64,000 nucleotides of DNA from JBDSZL01 sp039925145. GTDB lineage: Bacteria; Acidobacteriota; Vicinamibacteria; Vicinamibacterales; SCN-69-37. Shown one piece after another: positions 1 through 8,664 of the stretch. Every line of letters begins with the position of its first letter. The stretch's first letter is position 1. The notes below the pieces were generated by a model. It saw nothing but the letters and a program-made list of their open reading frames with translations, had not been told where the DNA came from and made no database searches. A program made the position numbers and the translations under genes. The stretch lies in NCBI GenBank assembly GCA_039925145.1, contig JBDSZL010000087.1, forward strand, positions 1-64,000. The letters are read 5' to 3'.

Positions 1-117
1 GACGCTCAGGACACGCGCTCCGCTCGTGCCCTCGCGGAGAAGGTGCGAGAGGCCCCACCCCCATCCCGAGGACGCTCAGGACACGCGCTCCGCTCGTGCC
101 CTCGCGGAGAAGGTGCG
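1..117. repeat. 70-bp tandem direct repeat (47-bp identical core) at window edge
   Basis: A 47-bp segment at 1-47 recurs without mismatch at 71-117, giving a 70-bp period; the 23 bases between (48-70) are present once. Each core contains a short inverted repeat (CTCCG at 18-22 with CGGAG at 35-39). The array may continue left of the window. It sits just 3' of the glycosyltransferase that ends at 129 and encodes nothing I recognise. It could be an intergenic family repeat or a terminator-like element; copy number elsewhere is unknown. Confidence 0.85.
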
Positions 118-128
118 CACCACCTGAT

Positions 129-1628
129 CTATTTGCCACCGGCGATTTGGGGCGCTTTGATCAGCACCTCGTCGCCGCGGTATTGCTGCAGGATCGAAGT
201 GAGCCCCATGTAGAGATAACCGAACTGGAACAGGATGAGAAAGGGCAGCGTGCCGTAGATCCCGTTGGCCAGGGCATAGAACACGGTGACGGTGAAGTAG
301 AGCCCGAACGCGACCTCGATGAGAGGTTGAATCGGCATCGACTGGTGATAGCGCTTGTGGTGCCAGTCGTCCTGCCGGCGTTCGATTCCGTATTTCGGCG
401 TGCGTGTGAACTCGCCGGGCTCCCCGAATAACGCTTCGAGCACAGCCTTCGAGTTGTTGATGGCAAGTCCAATTCCGATGGCCATCACCACCGGGAGATA
501 GCGCACGCGCGAGCGCCAGTCCGGGTAGGCCTCCCGCTGGCTGATGAGGTAGAAATTGAACACGGAGAGTGTGGCCGCGGCAAAGAGCGGGATGTCGATC
601 AGGAGCATCTCCGTCCAGCCCATCTCGTACCGCACGACCATGGCGGGAAACATCAAGAGCGACAGCACGACCATCAGCAAGTAGTTGAAGTTCGCGGTGA
701 GATGAAAGAAGGCTTCCACCTTGACCTTGAGGGGCAGGTCCGCCAGCAGAACATATGGCAACACCTTGCGGCACGTCTGAATCGATCCCTTTGCCCAGCG
801 GTGCTGCTGCGATTTGAAGGCGTTCATCTCCACCGGCACTTCGGCCGGTGTCACCAGGTCGGGCAGGAACAGAAACTTCCAGCCGCGCAGCTGCGCGCGA
901 TAGCTCAGGTCCAGATCTTCGGTCAGGGTGTCGTGCTGCCACCCGCCGGCATCCTCGATGGCCAGCCGCCGCCAGACGCCGGCCGTGCCGTTGAAGTTGA
1001 AGAAGCAACCAGACCTGTTGCGCGCCCCGTGCTCGAGGACGAAGTGACCGTCGAGCAGAATGGCCTGGACTTTCGTCAGGAGTGAGTACGGCTGGTTCAA
1101 ATGGCCCCACCGGGCCTGGACCACGGCGGTCCGTGGATCGTGGAAGTGCCCGACGGTGCGGCGCAGAAAGTCGGCTGGAGGCACGAAGTCGGCGTCGAAG
1201 ATGGCGATGAACTCGCCCCGGGCAACAACCAGGCCGTCTGCGAGGGCACCAGCCTTGTAGCCGACACGATTTTCGCGGTGCAGGTACTTGATGTCGAAGC
1301 CGCGCGCCGCGTGGCGCCGAACCGCGAGCTCAGCGATCTCACGGGTCTCATCCGTGGAGTCGTCGAGCACCTGAATCTCGAGCAGCTCCTGGGGATAGTC
1401 GAGTTCGCACACAGTCTCGATGAGCCGGTCGACGACGTACATCTCGTTGTAGATTGGCAGCTGCACCGTGACCACCGGCCATTCGGCCACCGGCGGTGGA
1501 GGACCTGGCACCTGGTCCTTGTGCTTCATGTATTGAAAAACAATGAAGTAGCGATGCCATCCATACAGACCCAGGATGCTCAGGACGAAGAAGTACGAAA
1601 CTAAGGTGAGGGTCTCGTATGTGGTCAT
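129..1628 (-). CDS. Cellulose-synthase-like processive glycosyltransferase, family 2
   Basis: A 499-residue membrane glycosyltransferase that should polymerise or add hexose from a nucleotide sugar at the inner membrane. Counted from this start, the GT-A domain shows LDDSTD (about 88-93), FDADF (about 144-148), TEDLD (about 236-240) and QQHRW (about 274-278), the D, DxD, TED and QxxRW hallmarks of cellulose-synthase-like and glucomannan synthase enzymes. A hydrophobic N-terminal segment and several C-terminal membrane segments flank it. The frame stays open 16 codons further upstream, but the ATG at 1628 opens directly onto the membrane segment and follows a good promoter, so I chose it. No BcsB-, BcsC- or PilZ-like partner lies beside it. 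The polymer cannot be predicted. Confidence 0.88.
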   Translation of the reverse strand: MTTYETLTLVSYFFVLSILGLYGWHRYFIVFQYMKHKDQVPGPPPPVAEWPVVTVQLPIYNEMYVVDRLIETVCELDYPQELLEIQVLDDSTDETREIAELAVRRHAARGFDIKYLHRENRVGYKAGALADGLVVARGEFIAIFDADFVPPADFLRRTVGHFHDPRTAVVQARWGHLNQPYSLLTKVQAILLDGHFVLEHGARNRSGCFFNFNGTAGVWRRLAIEDAGGWQHDTLTEDLDLSYRAQLRGWKFLFLPDLVTPAEVPVEMNAFKSQQHRWAKGSIQTCRKVLPYVLLADLPLKVKVEAFFHLTANFNYLLMVVLSLLMFPAMVVRYEMGWTEMLLIDIPLFAAATLSVFNFYLISQREAYPDWRSRVRYLPVVMAIGIGLAINNSKAVLEALFGEPGEFTRTPKYGIERRQDDWHHKRYHQSMPIQPLIEVAFGLYFTVTVFYALANGIYGTLPFLILFQFGYLYMGLTSILQQYRGDEVLIKAPQIAGGK

Positions 1629-1662
1629 AGAATGGGACGGCTGGACGCGGGCACGAACTGCA

Positions 1663-1692
1663 ATTCTAGGGACCACGTCCGTCCGGAGTCAA
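1663..1692 (-). promoter_or_regulatory. Sigma-70-type promoter for the minus-strand glycosyltransferase
   Basis: On the minus strand TTGACT (1692-1687) and TAGAAT (1668-1663) are separated by 18 bp, each one base from consensus. Transcription would start near 1656, giving a leader of roughly 28 nt before the ATG at 1628. The element lies in the 74-bp gap between the divergent glycosyltransferase and larB. Assigned by eye. Confidence 0.6.
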
Positions 1693-1702
1693 ACCTGAAG
1701 CC

Positions 1703-2485
1703 TTGTCGAATCAACAGTTTCACGTCCCCGGTCCTCTCCTGAACCTCCGCGGCCTGCTCGACGCGGTCCGCGACGGTGCCCTGAGTATCGACGAGGCCGA
1801 GCGCCTGGTGCAGGCCGCCATGGCGGCCGAGCCGATCGAACGGCTGGGCTTTGCCCAGGTCGATCATCACCGTCTTACGCGTCAGGGCTTCCCAGAAGTC
1901 GTCTTCGGGCTCGGCAAGACCCCAGACCAGATCGCCCGGATTGCACGCGCTATCAGCGACCGTGGTCATAGCCTGTTGGTGACGCGCACCGATGCTGTCG
2001 CGTACGGCGAGGTAGCGAAACTCGTGCCGGGGTGCGTCTTTCACGAGCAGGCCCGGATTATCGAACGACGCGTCGAAACGCCGCGCGGCCACGGCACGGT
2101 ACTTATTGCCGCCGCGGGCACCTCTGACATACCAGTGGCAGAAGAGGCCGCTATTTCGGCAGAAGTGATGGGGAATGACGTTGATCGGCTGTACGACGTC
2201 GGCGTCGCCGGCCTCCATCGGCTGCTGTCCGCGCTGCCTCGCGTGCAGTCGGCTCGCGTCATCGTCGCGGTCGCGGGCATGGAGGGCGCCCTCGCGAGCG
2301 TCATCGGCGGGCTGGTGCGCGTCCCCGTCGTCGCGGTGCCCACCAGCGTGGGCTACGGCGCAAGCCTGGGCGGCATCGCCGCGCTGCTCGCCATGCTGAA
2401 TTCGTGCGCCTCGGGTGTCGCCGTGGTCAACATCGACAACGGCTTCGGGGCCGCCGCCATCGCCAGTTCCATCAACCATCTCTGA
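1703..2485 (+). CDS. larB: Nickel-pincer nucleotide biosynthesis protein LarB (NaAD carboxylase/hydrolase)
   Basis: A 260-residue protein of the LarB family. LarB carboxylates the pyridinium ring of nicotinic acid adenine dinucleotide and hydrolyses the anhydride, the first step toward the nickel-pincer cofactor of lactate racemase-type enzymes. The C-terminal half is a PurE/AIR-carboxylase-like fold: AGTSDIPVAEEA (138-149), GMEGALASVIGG (192-203), VPTSVGYGAS (212-221), NIDNGFGAA (243-251). The start is a TTG at 1703 with only a weak purine stretch before it; no better in-frame start is evident. LarC and LarE, needed for sulfur transfer and nickel insertion, are not in the window, nor is a LarA-type racemase. 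mutS2 follows within 60 bp and may be co-transcribed. Confidence 0.9.
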   Translation: MSNQQFHVPGPLLNLRGLLDAVRDGALSIDEAERLVQAAMAAEPIERLGFAQVDHHRLTRQGFPEVVFGLGKTPDQIARIARAISDRGHSLLVTRTDAVAYGEVAKLVPGCVFHEQARIIERRVETPRGHGTVLIAAAGTSDIPVAEEAAISAEVMGNDVDRLYDVGVAGLHRLLSALPRVQSARVIVAVAGMEGALASVIGGLVRVPVVAVPTSVGYGASLGGIAALLAMLNSCASGVAVVNIDNGFGAAAIASSINHL

Positions 2486-2510
2486 TCCAGCCCGTAGGAC
2501 GTGCGATAAT

Positions 2511-2535
2511 GGGGGTTTCCCCCAGCGCTGCTGGG
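2511..2535 (+). other. Overlapping small hairpins in the larB-mutS2 junction
   Basis: GGGGG-TTT-CCCCC (2511-2523) and CCCAGC-gct-GCTGGG (2521-2535) are two mutually exclusive stems between larB and the preferred mutS2 start. A GATAAT hexamer (2505-2510) stands just upstream. If mutS2 starts at 2545 the stems lie in its leader or ribosome-binding zone; if it starts at 2509 they are coding. Confidence 0.4.
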
Positions 2536-2544
2536 TTCCCCCAC

Positions 2545-5010
2545 ATGCAGGCTGCTGTCCTACGAGCGTTGGAGTTCGATCGGATCCGCGAGGCGTTGGC
2601 CTCCCGGACGCTGACGCCCCTTGGCCGTGGCAGGGTGGAGGAACTCGCGCCAGCCACGGAAATCGGGGCTGTCCGTGATGCGCTCGCCCTCACCTCCGAG
2701 GCGTTCGTCTTCGTCCGCGAGGGTGGGTCGCTGGCGATCTTTGCCCCCGACGACCTGGCCACGACGATTTCTGTGATCGGCATCGAAGATCACCCGCTCG
2801 AACCGCTGGCGCTCATCGGCTTGGCGCGGTTTCTCGAGGCGGTCAGCTCTGCCGCGGGAGGGGCCAGGCGGTCGGGCGGCTCGCGGCTCTCGAGCATCGG
2901 CGAGCGCGCCGTCGCCTTCGACACCGAGACGGCTGCCGTACACCGCGCGATTGAATCGACCGGCGACGTGAGTGACCGCGCCAGCAGCGCACTGAAGGAG
3001 ATTCGCGACGCGCTGCGCCGGCAGCGCGCGCGGCTCCGTTCTTCGCTCGACGCACTGGCGCGTGGTCGCGACACCGCGAAGTATCTGCAAGACCAGATCG
3101 TCACAGACCGCAACGGCCGCTACGTGCTCGTCGTCCGCGCCGAGCATCGCGACGCGATTCCGGGCATTGTGCATGGCAGCTCGGCGAGCGGGGCCAGTCT
3201 CTACCTCGAGCCGCTGGCCACGGTGCAACTCAACAACGACGTCGTGGCCCTCGTCGAGCGCGAACGAGCCGAAATCCATCGCGTGCTGAGCGAGCTGACG
3301 AATGCGTTCCGCCGCCGCGGCGAAGAGCTCGAGATGACGCTCGACGTCGCGGCCGAACTCGACGAACTTCATGCGAAAGTCGATCTGGCGCGGCGTGCCG
3401 ACGGCATCGCGCCGGAGCTTACAGACGACAACCGCCTCGAGTTTCGTGGCGCACGACACCCGTTGCTGATTCCGGCGATGCGTGACGTCGTCGAGTCGCC
3501 GAGGACTGACTCCGTCACACAGGGTGCCGGCCCCGCACGTCAGCCGGTGGCATCCGATCTGCTGATTCTTCCTCCGGCCCGGGCTCTGGTCATCTCGGGC
3601 CCGAACACCGGCGGCAAAACGGTGGCCTTGAAAGCATTCGGGCTGCTCGCGCTGATGGCCCAGGCCGGCCTGCTCATCCCCGTCGACCCGGGCAGCCGGT
3701 TCACGCCATTCCGCAGTGTATTTGCCGACATCGGCGACGAACAGTCGATTGCCGCCAGTCTGAGCACGTTCTCGGCGCACGTCGCGAATGTCGTCGCCAT
3801 GGAACGCGCGCTCGTGCTGCCGGCCCTCGTACTGCTCGACGAAGTCGGGGGGGGGACCGACCCCACTGAAGGCGGTGCCCTCGGCGCTGCCATCGTCGAC
3901 CACTTTCACAAGCGCGGCGCACTGGTTGTGGCCACGACACACGACGACACGCTGAAGTCCTATGGGTCGACCACCGAGGGCGTGACCACCGCGGGATTCG
4001 GATTCAATCCGGAGACCTATGCCCCGACGTACCGCATCCAGTACGGCTTCCCGGGCCGGAGTCTGGCGCTCGAAATCGCAGAGCGGCTGGGGCTGCCGAT
4101 GGATGTGATCGCCGACGCGCGCACGCGCCGCACCGGTCGCGAGTCGTTGCTGGCCGCCCACTTGGCCCGCATGGACCAGGAGCTGGCGGGGGTGGCCCAC
4201 CAGCGCGACGAACTCGCGCTCGAGCGTGCCAGTCTGGCCGGTGAGCGACGAACCCTGCTCGATCGCGAGGCGCGCCTGGCGGAGCGCGAAGCGGTGCTCA
4301 GGCGCCGGCTCGACGAACGCATGAACGAGAAGTTGCGCGAAGCGCGCGCCGAAGTCGATCGCATTGTCGGCACGCTGAAGCAGAAAGCCGAGGGCCTGGC
4401 AGATCTGGCCGAACGGCGCGCGCTGGTGCAGAACGGGCCGCTCACCACCGGCGAGGTGGGCACGTTGCGCGCAGAAGCCAAGGCGGCGCTCGGTGCGGTC
4501 GGCGCGGCTGTGACGTCCGCCCCGCAGAGTGCCGCTCCTGAAGGCCTGCGAGAAGCACCCGTGCCGGGCCAGACCGTGTTTCTCAGATCGTTCAACGCCG
4601 AAGGCATCGTGCGCGCCGTGTCGGGGAAGCATGTCGATGTCGAGGTGCGCGGCAAACGCATGCGAGCACAGCTGAACGAACTCGCCCTGTCAGGCGGCCG
4701 GGATACGGCCGTGGACCGCACGCCGTCGCGAGTCCGTATCGATACCGCACCTCGAGACACCATGGCCTGCCGCGACCTCGTCGTCGTGGGCCTGACCGTC
4801 GATGAGGCCATCCAGCGTGCCGAGAAATTTCTGGATGACGCGCTGCTGGCCGACGAACATCGGCTGAGAGTCGTGCACGGCCATGGCACAGGACGACTTC
4901 GAGAGGCGTTGACCAAGTTCTTTCGGGAGCACCCACTCGTGTCGGTCGTCGCGGCCGCGTCTGACAAAGAGGGCGGCGGCGGTGCCACCATCGTAGAGCT
5001 CAAGGAGTAA
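2545..5010 (+). CDS. mutS2: Endonuclease MutS2 (MutS-like ATPase with Smr nuclease domain)
   Basis: MutS2 is a MutS-family ATPase without the mismatch-recognition domain. Members suppress homologous recombination or act on collided ribosomes. From this start it is 821 residues. The core/lever region comes first, then Walker A GPNTGGKT (352-359) and Walker B LLDE (E at about 433). A charged coiled coil follows, then a C-terminal Smr domain (about 745-820) containing HGHGTGRLREAL. I chose ATG 2545 because MQAAVLRALEFDRIREAL matches the usual family N-terminus; ATG 2509 is the alternative, and open frame continues to 2404 inside larB. A run of nine G (3847-3855) encodes the glycines right after Walker B. 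Its stop overlaps the ribosome-binding site of dnaG. Confidence 0.93.
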   Translation: MQAAVLRALEFDRIREALASRTLTPLGRGRVEELAPATEIGAVRDALALTSEAFVFVREGGSLAIFAPDDLATTISVIGIEDHPLEPLALIGLARFLEAVSSAAGGARRSGGSRLSSIGERAVAFDTETAAVHRAIESTGDVSDRASSALKEIRDALRRQRARLRSSLDALARGRDTAKYLQDQIVTDRNGRYVLVVRAEHRDAIPGIVHGSSASGASLYLEPLATVQLNNDVVALVERERAEIHRVLSELTNAFRRRGEELEMTLDVAAELDELHAKVDLARRADGIAPELTDDNRLEFRGARHPLLIPAMRDVVESPRTDSVTQGAGPARQPVASDLLILPPARALVISGPNTGGKTVALKAFGLLALMAQAGLLIPVDPGSRFTPFRSVFADIGDEQSIAASLSTFSAHVANVVAMERALVLPALVLLDEVGGGTDPTEGGALGAAIVDHFHKRGALVVATTHDDTLKSYGSTTEGVTTAGFGFNPETYAPTYRIQYGFPGRSLALEIAERLGLPMDVIADARTRRTGRESLLAAHLARMDQELAGVAHQRDELALERASLAGERRTLLDREARLAEREAVLRRRLDERMNEKLREARAEVDRIVGTLKQKAEGLADLAERRALVQNGPLTTGEVGTLRAEAKAALGAVGAAVTSAPQSAAPEGLREAPVPGQTVFLRSFNAEGIVRAVSGKHVDVEVRGKRMRAQLNELALSGGRDTAVDRTPSRVRIDTAPRDTMACRDLVVVGLTVDEAIQRAEKFLDDALLADEHRLRVVHGHGTGRLREALTKFFREHPLVSVVAAASDKEGGGGATIVELKE

Positions 5011-5019
5011 GGCACCTCA

Positions 5020-6789
5020 GTGGCGTTGTTTCCGCTCAGCTTCCTCGAAGACCTCAAGACCCAGACAGATATCGTCTCGGTCATCGGAGAGGTCACGCCT
5101 CTGAAGAAGGCGGGCGCCACGTGGAAAGGACTGTGTCCGTTTCACCAGGAAAAGACGCCGTCGTTCAACGTCAGCCCTGACAAGGGCTTTTTCAAGTGCT
5201 TCGGTTGCGGAGTGGGCGGCGACGTCGTGAAGTTCGTCGAGCTCCACTACAAGCTCCCCTTCCCCGAGGCCGTCCGGCTGCTGGCCACGCGGGCGAGCAT
5301 GATCGTCCCGGAAACGGACGCGGGACCAGAACAGCGCGCGGCAACGGCCGAGCGAGACGCGTTGCTGAGGCTGCACGAGGCCGCCGCGGCCTTTTTCATC
5401 GAGCAGTTGGCGACGCCGGCCGGAGCCCGCGCCAGACGCGAGCTCGACGATCGCAGCCTGGCTTCAGGCACGCTCGCCGCATTCCGGTATGGCTACGCCC
5501 CGGCTGGTGGCCGGGACACCCTGCACGCGCGGTTCGCAGCGAGCCATGTGCCGCTGCCGATCCAGCTCAAGAGTGGCCTCGTGATGCAGCGAGACGATGG
5601 CCGAATTGTCGACCGCTTCAGGAATCGTCTGATGATTCCCATTGCGCGCGACACTGGCCCTGTCATCGCGTTCGGCGGGCGCGCTCTCGAACCCGATCAA
5701 GTGCCGAAGTACTTGAATTCCCCGGAAACCCCGATCTACACCAAGGGCCGCACGTTGTATGGCCTCGATGTCACAAAGGCGGCCATTCGGACGCATAACT
5801 ACTGTGTTCTCGTCGAGGGCTACTTCGACCTGGCCCAGGTGTGGCAGGCTGGAGTGCAGGCCGTCGCAGCCCTCTGTGGGACCGCTCTGACGCCGGCCCA
5901 AGCCAAGACCCTGAAAAGGTTCACCTCGAAGGCCGTGCTCAGCCTCGACCCGGATGCGGCCGGGCAGGTTGCGGCCGCGCGATCATCAGAGCTGCTGGTC
6001 GCCGAAGGGTTCCAGGTAAACGTGGCCGTACTGCCGGCGGGCAGCGATCCTGATACCTTTATTCGCCGGGCTGGAGCGCAGGCCTACAGGGAGAGGCTCA
6101 CCGGATCGCAGCCGTACCTGGAATTTCTGCTCGATCGCGAGTCGGCTGGGCGGGATTTGACCCGGCCGGCGGACCGAAAGCAGTTTCTGGACGCGATGCT
6201 GGCGAAAGCGGCGCTGATACCCGACGCGGCCGTCCGCGATCAATTCGCGGACCGGCTGGCGCACAAGGCTCGTATAACCGAGTCAGTGGTCCGCGACGAA
6301 ATTCGGCGTGCCGCCGCCCAGAAGAAGACGCAGGCGCCGGCGATTGCGCTGACGAACGGGGTCCGGTTGCGGCCCGCGGAGCTCGGGCTGCTGTGGACGC
6401 TGATGCATCACCCGGTCGAGGGTCTCGCCGCGGTGGCGCAACTCGACACCGACGATCTCGACGGACTGGTCGCGGGGTCCGTCCTCAGACTCGCGGCAAG
6501 TCTGGCCGACGTGCCGCCCGATGCCTTGCCCGGCTTGTTGCGGGAACGGCTCAGCGAGGGCGAGCTCGCGCTGGTCGAGAAGGCCGAGGCGATGGAAGTG
6601 GCGGCGGCGCCGACATCCGACTGTGTCAACGCCGTTCGCCGGTTGCGCCTGGAACGCGATCGCGCGCTGGTCCAGGATGAAATCGAACGGCTCCAGCAGG
6701 GCACCGACGGATACGAGCGGAAGCTGGCGGCGCTGTTCGACCGGAAAATGGAGCTGCAGGAGCGGCTCGGAGAATTGACGAAGGCATGA
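5020..6789 (+). CDS. dnaG: DNA primase DnaG
   Basis: Replicative primase of 589 residues that makes RNA primers at the fork with DnaB helicase. The N-terminal CHC2-type zinc finger is complete (C39, H42, C60, C63). The primase core follows, and the Toprim catalytic centre shows EGYFD (266-270) and DPD (310-312). The C-terminal region (about 420-589) should be the helicase-binding domain. The start is GTG 5020; AAGGAG (5002-5007) lies 12 nt upstream and overlaps the mutS2 stop. rpoD begins inside its last codons (ATG 6786, stop ends 6789), giving the dnaG-rpoD pairing of the classical macromolecular synthesis operon, here with mutS2 in the leading position instead of rpsU. Confidence 0.97.
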   Translation: MALFPLSFLEDLKTQTDIVSVIGEVTPLKKAGATWKGLCPFHQEKTPSFNVSPDKGFFKCFGCGVGGDVVKFVELHYKLPFPEAVRLLATRASMIVPETDAGPEQRAATAERDALLRLHEAAAAFFIEQLATPAGARARRELDDRSLASGTLAAFRYGYAPAGGRDTLHARFAASHVPLPIQLKSGLVMQRDDGRIVDRFRNRLMIPIARDTGPVIAFGGRALEPDQVPKYLNSPETPIYTKGRTLYGLDVTKAAIRTHNYCVLVEGYFDLAQVWQAGVQAVAALCGTALTPAQAKTLKRFTSKAVLSLDPDAAGQVAAARSSELLVAEGFQVNVAVLPAGSDPDTFIRRAGAQAYRERLTGSQPYLEFLLDRESAGRDLTRPADRKQFLDAMLAKAALIPDAAVRDQFADRLAHKARITESVVRDEIRRAAAQKKTQAPAIALTNGVRLRPAELGLLWTLMHHPVEGLAAVAQLDTDDLDGLVAGSVLRLAASLADVPPDALPGLLRERLSEGELALVEKAEAMEVAAAPTSDCVNAVRRLRLERDRALVQDEIERLQQGTDGYERKLAALFDRKMELQERLGELTKA

Positions 6790-8483
6790 AGGAGAACACC
6801 TTGTCCATTGAAGAAAAGTACGACGAGATTCGACAGCTCATCACCATTGGCAAGGAAAAGGGCTATCTGCTCTACGAGGAGGTGAACGAGCTGCTGCCAG
6901 CCGACATTACCTCGCCCGAAGAGCTCGACGATCTGTTCAGCACGTTCGGCAGTGCGGGCATCGAGGTCGTCGATTCCGAGAAGAGCTACCGCGACGAGAA
7001 GCTTCAGGGTGAAGCGGGCGAAGAGGGCGATCTCGATCTGACCCCCGGCGCGCTCGACAAGACCAACGACCCGGTGCGCATGTATCTGAGGGAGATGGGG
7101 ACCGTCCCGCTGCTCACGCGCGAAGGTGAAGTGGCGATTGCGAAGCGCATCGAGCAGGGGAAGCTGGCCGTTATCAAGTCCATTTCTCGCACCCCCAAGG
7201 TGACCCACGAGGTCATCCATATGGGCGAACAGCTCAAGCACGGTGAGCGCACCGTCCGCGAGCTGGTGGTCTTCAACGAGGAAGAGATCACCGAGGAGAA
7301 GATCGCGGCGCGGCAGCGCGAATTCCTGCGCCAGGTCGACAAGGTGAAGGTGCAGCTCGACGTGCTGAGCAAGCTCGAGGGCAAGCTCGCCGACGTGCCG
7401 AAGTCCGAGAAGAAGAAGTACCGCCGTGCGCGATGGAAGGCGTTGCGTGGACGGATCCAGCTGTCGCGGTTGATCCGCAAGATCGAGTTCACCGAGATGG
7501 TGAAGCGCCGGATGATCGAGGGCATGAAGACGGCCGTCGAGGACGTTCAGGCACGGCAGCGTGAAATTCGGCTGATCGATCAGCGACTCGAGCCCAAGGG
7601 CAAGAAGAAGCCTCGCGAAGAAGAGAAGAAGATTCTGCTCAAGCACAAAGAGGAGTACCGCAAGGAGATCCGCGGCATGGCCCTCAAGCTCGAGCAGCCG
7701 GCCGAGGCGTTGACCGCCACGCTGCGGACGATTCTCGAAGGCGAGGCGCAGGCTGAGCAGGCCAAGAAGGAGCTCGTCGAAGCGAACCTGCGGCTGGTCG
7801 TCTCCATCGCGAAGAAGTACACGAACCGTGGGCTCCAGTTCCTCGATCTCATCCAGGAAGGCAACATCGGCCTGATGAAGGCCGTCGACAAGTTCGAATA
7901 CCGCCGCGGCTACAAGTTCTCCACCTACGCGACGTGGTGGATTCGCCAGGCCATCACGCGAGCCATCGCCGATCAGGCGCGCACGATCCGCATTCCCGTA
8001 CACATGATCGAGACGATCAACAAGCTGATTCGCACGTCACGCGCGCTCGTTCAGGAGCTCGGCCGCGAGCCGACCTCCGAGGAGATTGCGCTGCGCATGG
8101 ATATCCCTGTGTCGAAGGTCCGCAAGGTCCTCAAGATCGCGCAGGAACCGATCTCCCTCGAGACCCCGATCGGCGAGGAAGAAGATTCGCATCTCGGCGA
8201 TTTCATTCCAGACACCAACGTGGTGTCGCCGTCCGAAGCCGTCATCAACCTGAATCTCAAGGAGCAGACCGACAACGTCCTCAAGACGCTGACTCCGCGC
8301 GAGGAGCGCGTCATCAAAATGCGCTTTGGCGTCGGAGAGGGCTCGGAGCACACCCTCGAGGAAGTGGGCCAGAGCTTCGCGGTCACGCGTGAGCGGATTC
8401 GGCAGATCGAAGCGAAGGCCCTTCGCAAGCTGCGGCATCCCTCGCGCAGCCGCCGGCTGAAGCCCTTCCTCGAAGGACGATAG
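6786..8483 (+). CDS. rpoD: Primary RNA polymerase sigma factor RpoD (sigma-70)
   Basis: The housekeeping sigma factor, 565 residues. Region 1.1 (about 8-60) is present, so it is a group 1 sigma. Region 1.2 (about 93-125) contains DPVRMYLREMG. A Lys/Glu-rich non-conserved region runs about 126-320. Region 2 (about 328-398) has the invariant LVEANLRLVVSIAKKY and YATWWIRQAITRAI, which melt and bind the -10 element. Region 3 is about 406-480. Region 4 (about 493-546) ends in the helix-turn-helix VTRERIRQIEAKALRKLR that reads the -35 element. Both halves look canonical, which fits the TTGACA/TATAAT-like promoters in this window. Its start overlaps the dnaG stop. A tRNA gene follows 14 bp after its stop and is probably in the same transcript. 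Confidence 0.98.
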   Translation: MKENTLSIEEKYDEIRQLITIGKEKGYLLYEEVNELLPADITSPEELDDLFSTFGSAGIEVVDSEKSYRDEKLQGEAGEEGDLDLTPGALDKTNDPVRMYLREMGTVPLLTREGEVAIAKRIEQGKLAVIKSISRTPKVTHEVIHMGEQLKHGERTVRELVVFNEEEITEEKIAARQREFLRQVDKVKVQLDVLSKLEGKLADVPKSEKKKYRRARWKALRGRIQLSRLIRKIEFTEMVKRRMIEGMKTAVEDVQARQREIRLIDQRLEPKGKKKPREEEKKILLKHKEEYRKEIRGMALKLEQPAEALTATLRTILEGEAQAEQAKKELVEANLRLVVSIAKKYTNRGLQFLDLIQEGNIGLMKAVDKFEYRRGYKFSTYATWWIRQAITRAIADQARTIRIPVHMIETINKLIRTSRALVQELGREPTSEEIALRMDIPVSKVRKVLKIAQEPISLETPIGEEEDSHLGDFIPDTNVVSPSEAVINLNLKEQTDNVLKTLTPREERVIKMRFGVGEGSEHTLEEVGQSFAVTRERIRQIEAKALRKLRHPSRSRRLKPFLEGR

Positions 8484-8497
8484 TGAGCGCACCTTGC

Positions 8498-8573
8498 GGG
8501 CCCCTAGCTCAGCGGTTAGAGCTGCCGGCTCATAACCGGTTGGTCCCAGGTTCGAATCCTGGGGGGCCCACCA
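8498..8573 (+). tRNA. tRNA with CAU anticodon (elongator Met or lysidine-type Ile2)
   Basis: A 76-nt cloverleaf with CCA encoded at 8571-8573. Acceptor GGGCCCC (8498-8504) pairs perfectly with GGGGCCC before discriminator A8570. The anticodon loop CTCATAA carries CAT at 8531-8533, and the T arm has GGTTCGAATCC. The D-arm and variable-loop pattern (GCGGTTAGAGC, TTGGTC) resembles both elongator tRNA-Met and the Ile-CAU species modified by TilS. An initiator tRNA is unlikely because the first acceptor pair is G-C. Confidence 0.95.
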
Positions 8574-8583
8574 GTCCCGTCTC

Positions 8584-8618
8584 GCGTCCTGCGCGCCCCT
8601 CGCCGCCGCGCAGGACGC
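8584..8618 (+). terminator. Strong hairpin terminator after rpoD-tRNA
   Basis: A perfect 12-bp stem (8584-8595 with 8607-8618, 11-nt loop) starts 10 bp after the tRNA CCA end. It lacks a long U tract, so it may act as a pause or Rho-assisted terminator and also as a 3' processing barrier. A second, 7-bp inverted repeat (TGTTCAG 8621-8627, CTGAACA 8652-8658) follows before the next gene. Confidence 0.65.
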
Positions 8619-8664
8619 AGTGTTCAGCGGCCGGTTCTTCGTGTACTGTGACTGAACATTCCTG

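Noticed and set aside
1..117. Possible CRISPR array
   Set aside because: Only two units, 47-bp repeats with a 23-bp interval and no cas genes; better described as a simple tandem repeat.
2560..4632. 690-codon open frame on the minus strand opposite mutS2
   Set aside because: It lies wholly antisense to a gene with all MutS2 motifs; its product is Arg/His/Gly-rich without family motifs, the usual mirror of high-GC coding DNA.
6408..8003. 531-codon minus-strand frame opposite rpoD
   Set aside because: Antisense to conserved sigma regions 1-2; leucine-rich product reflects complementary codon bias, no recognisable domain.
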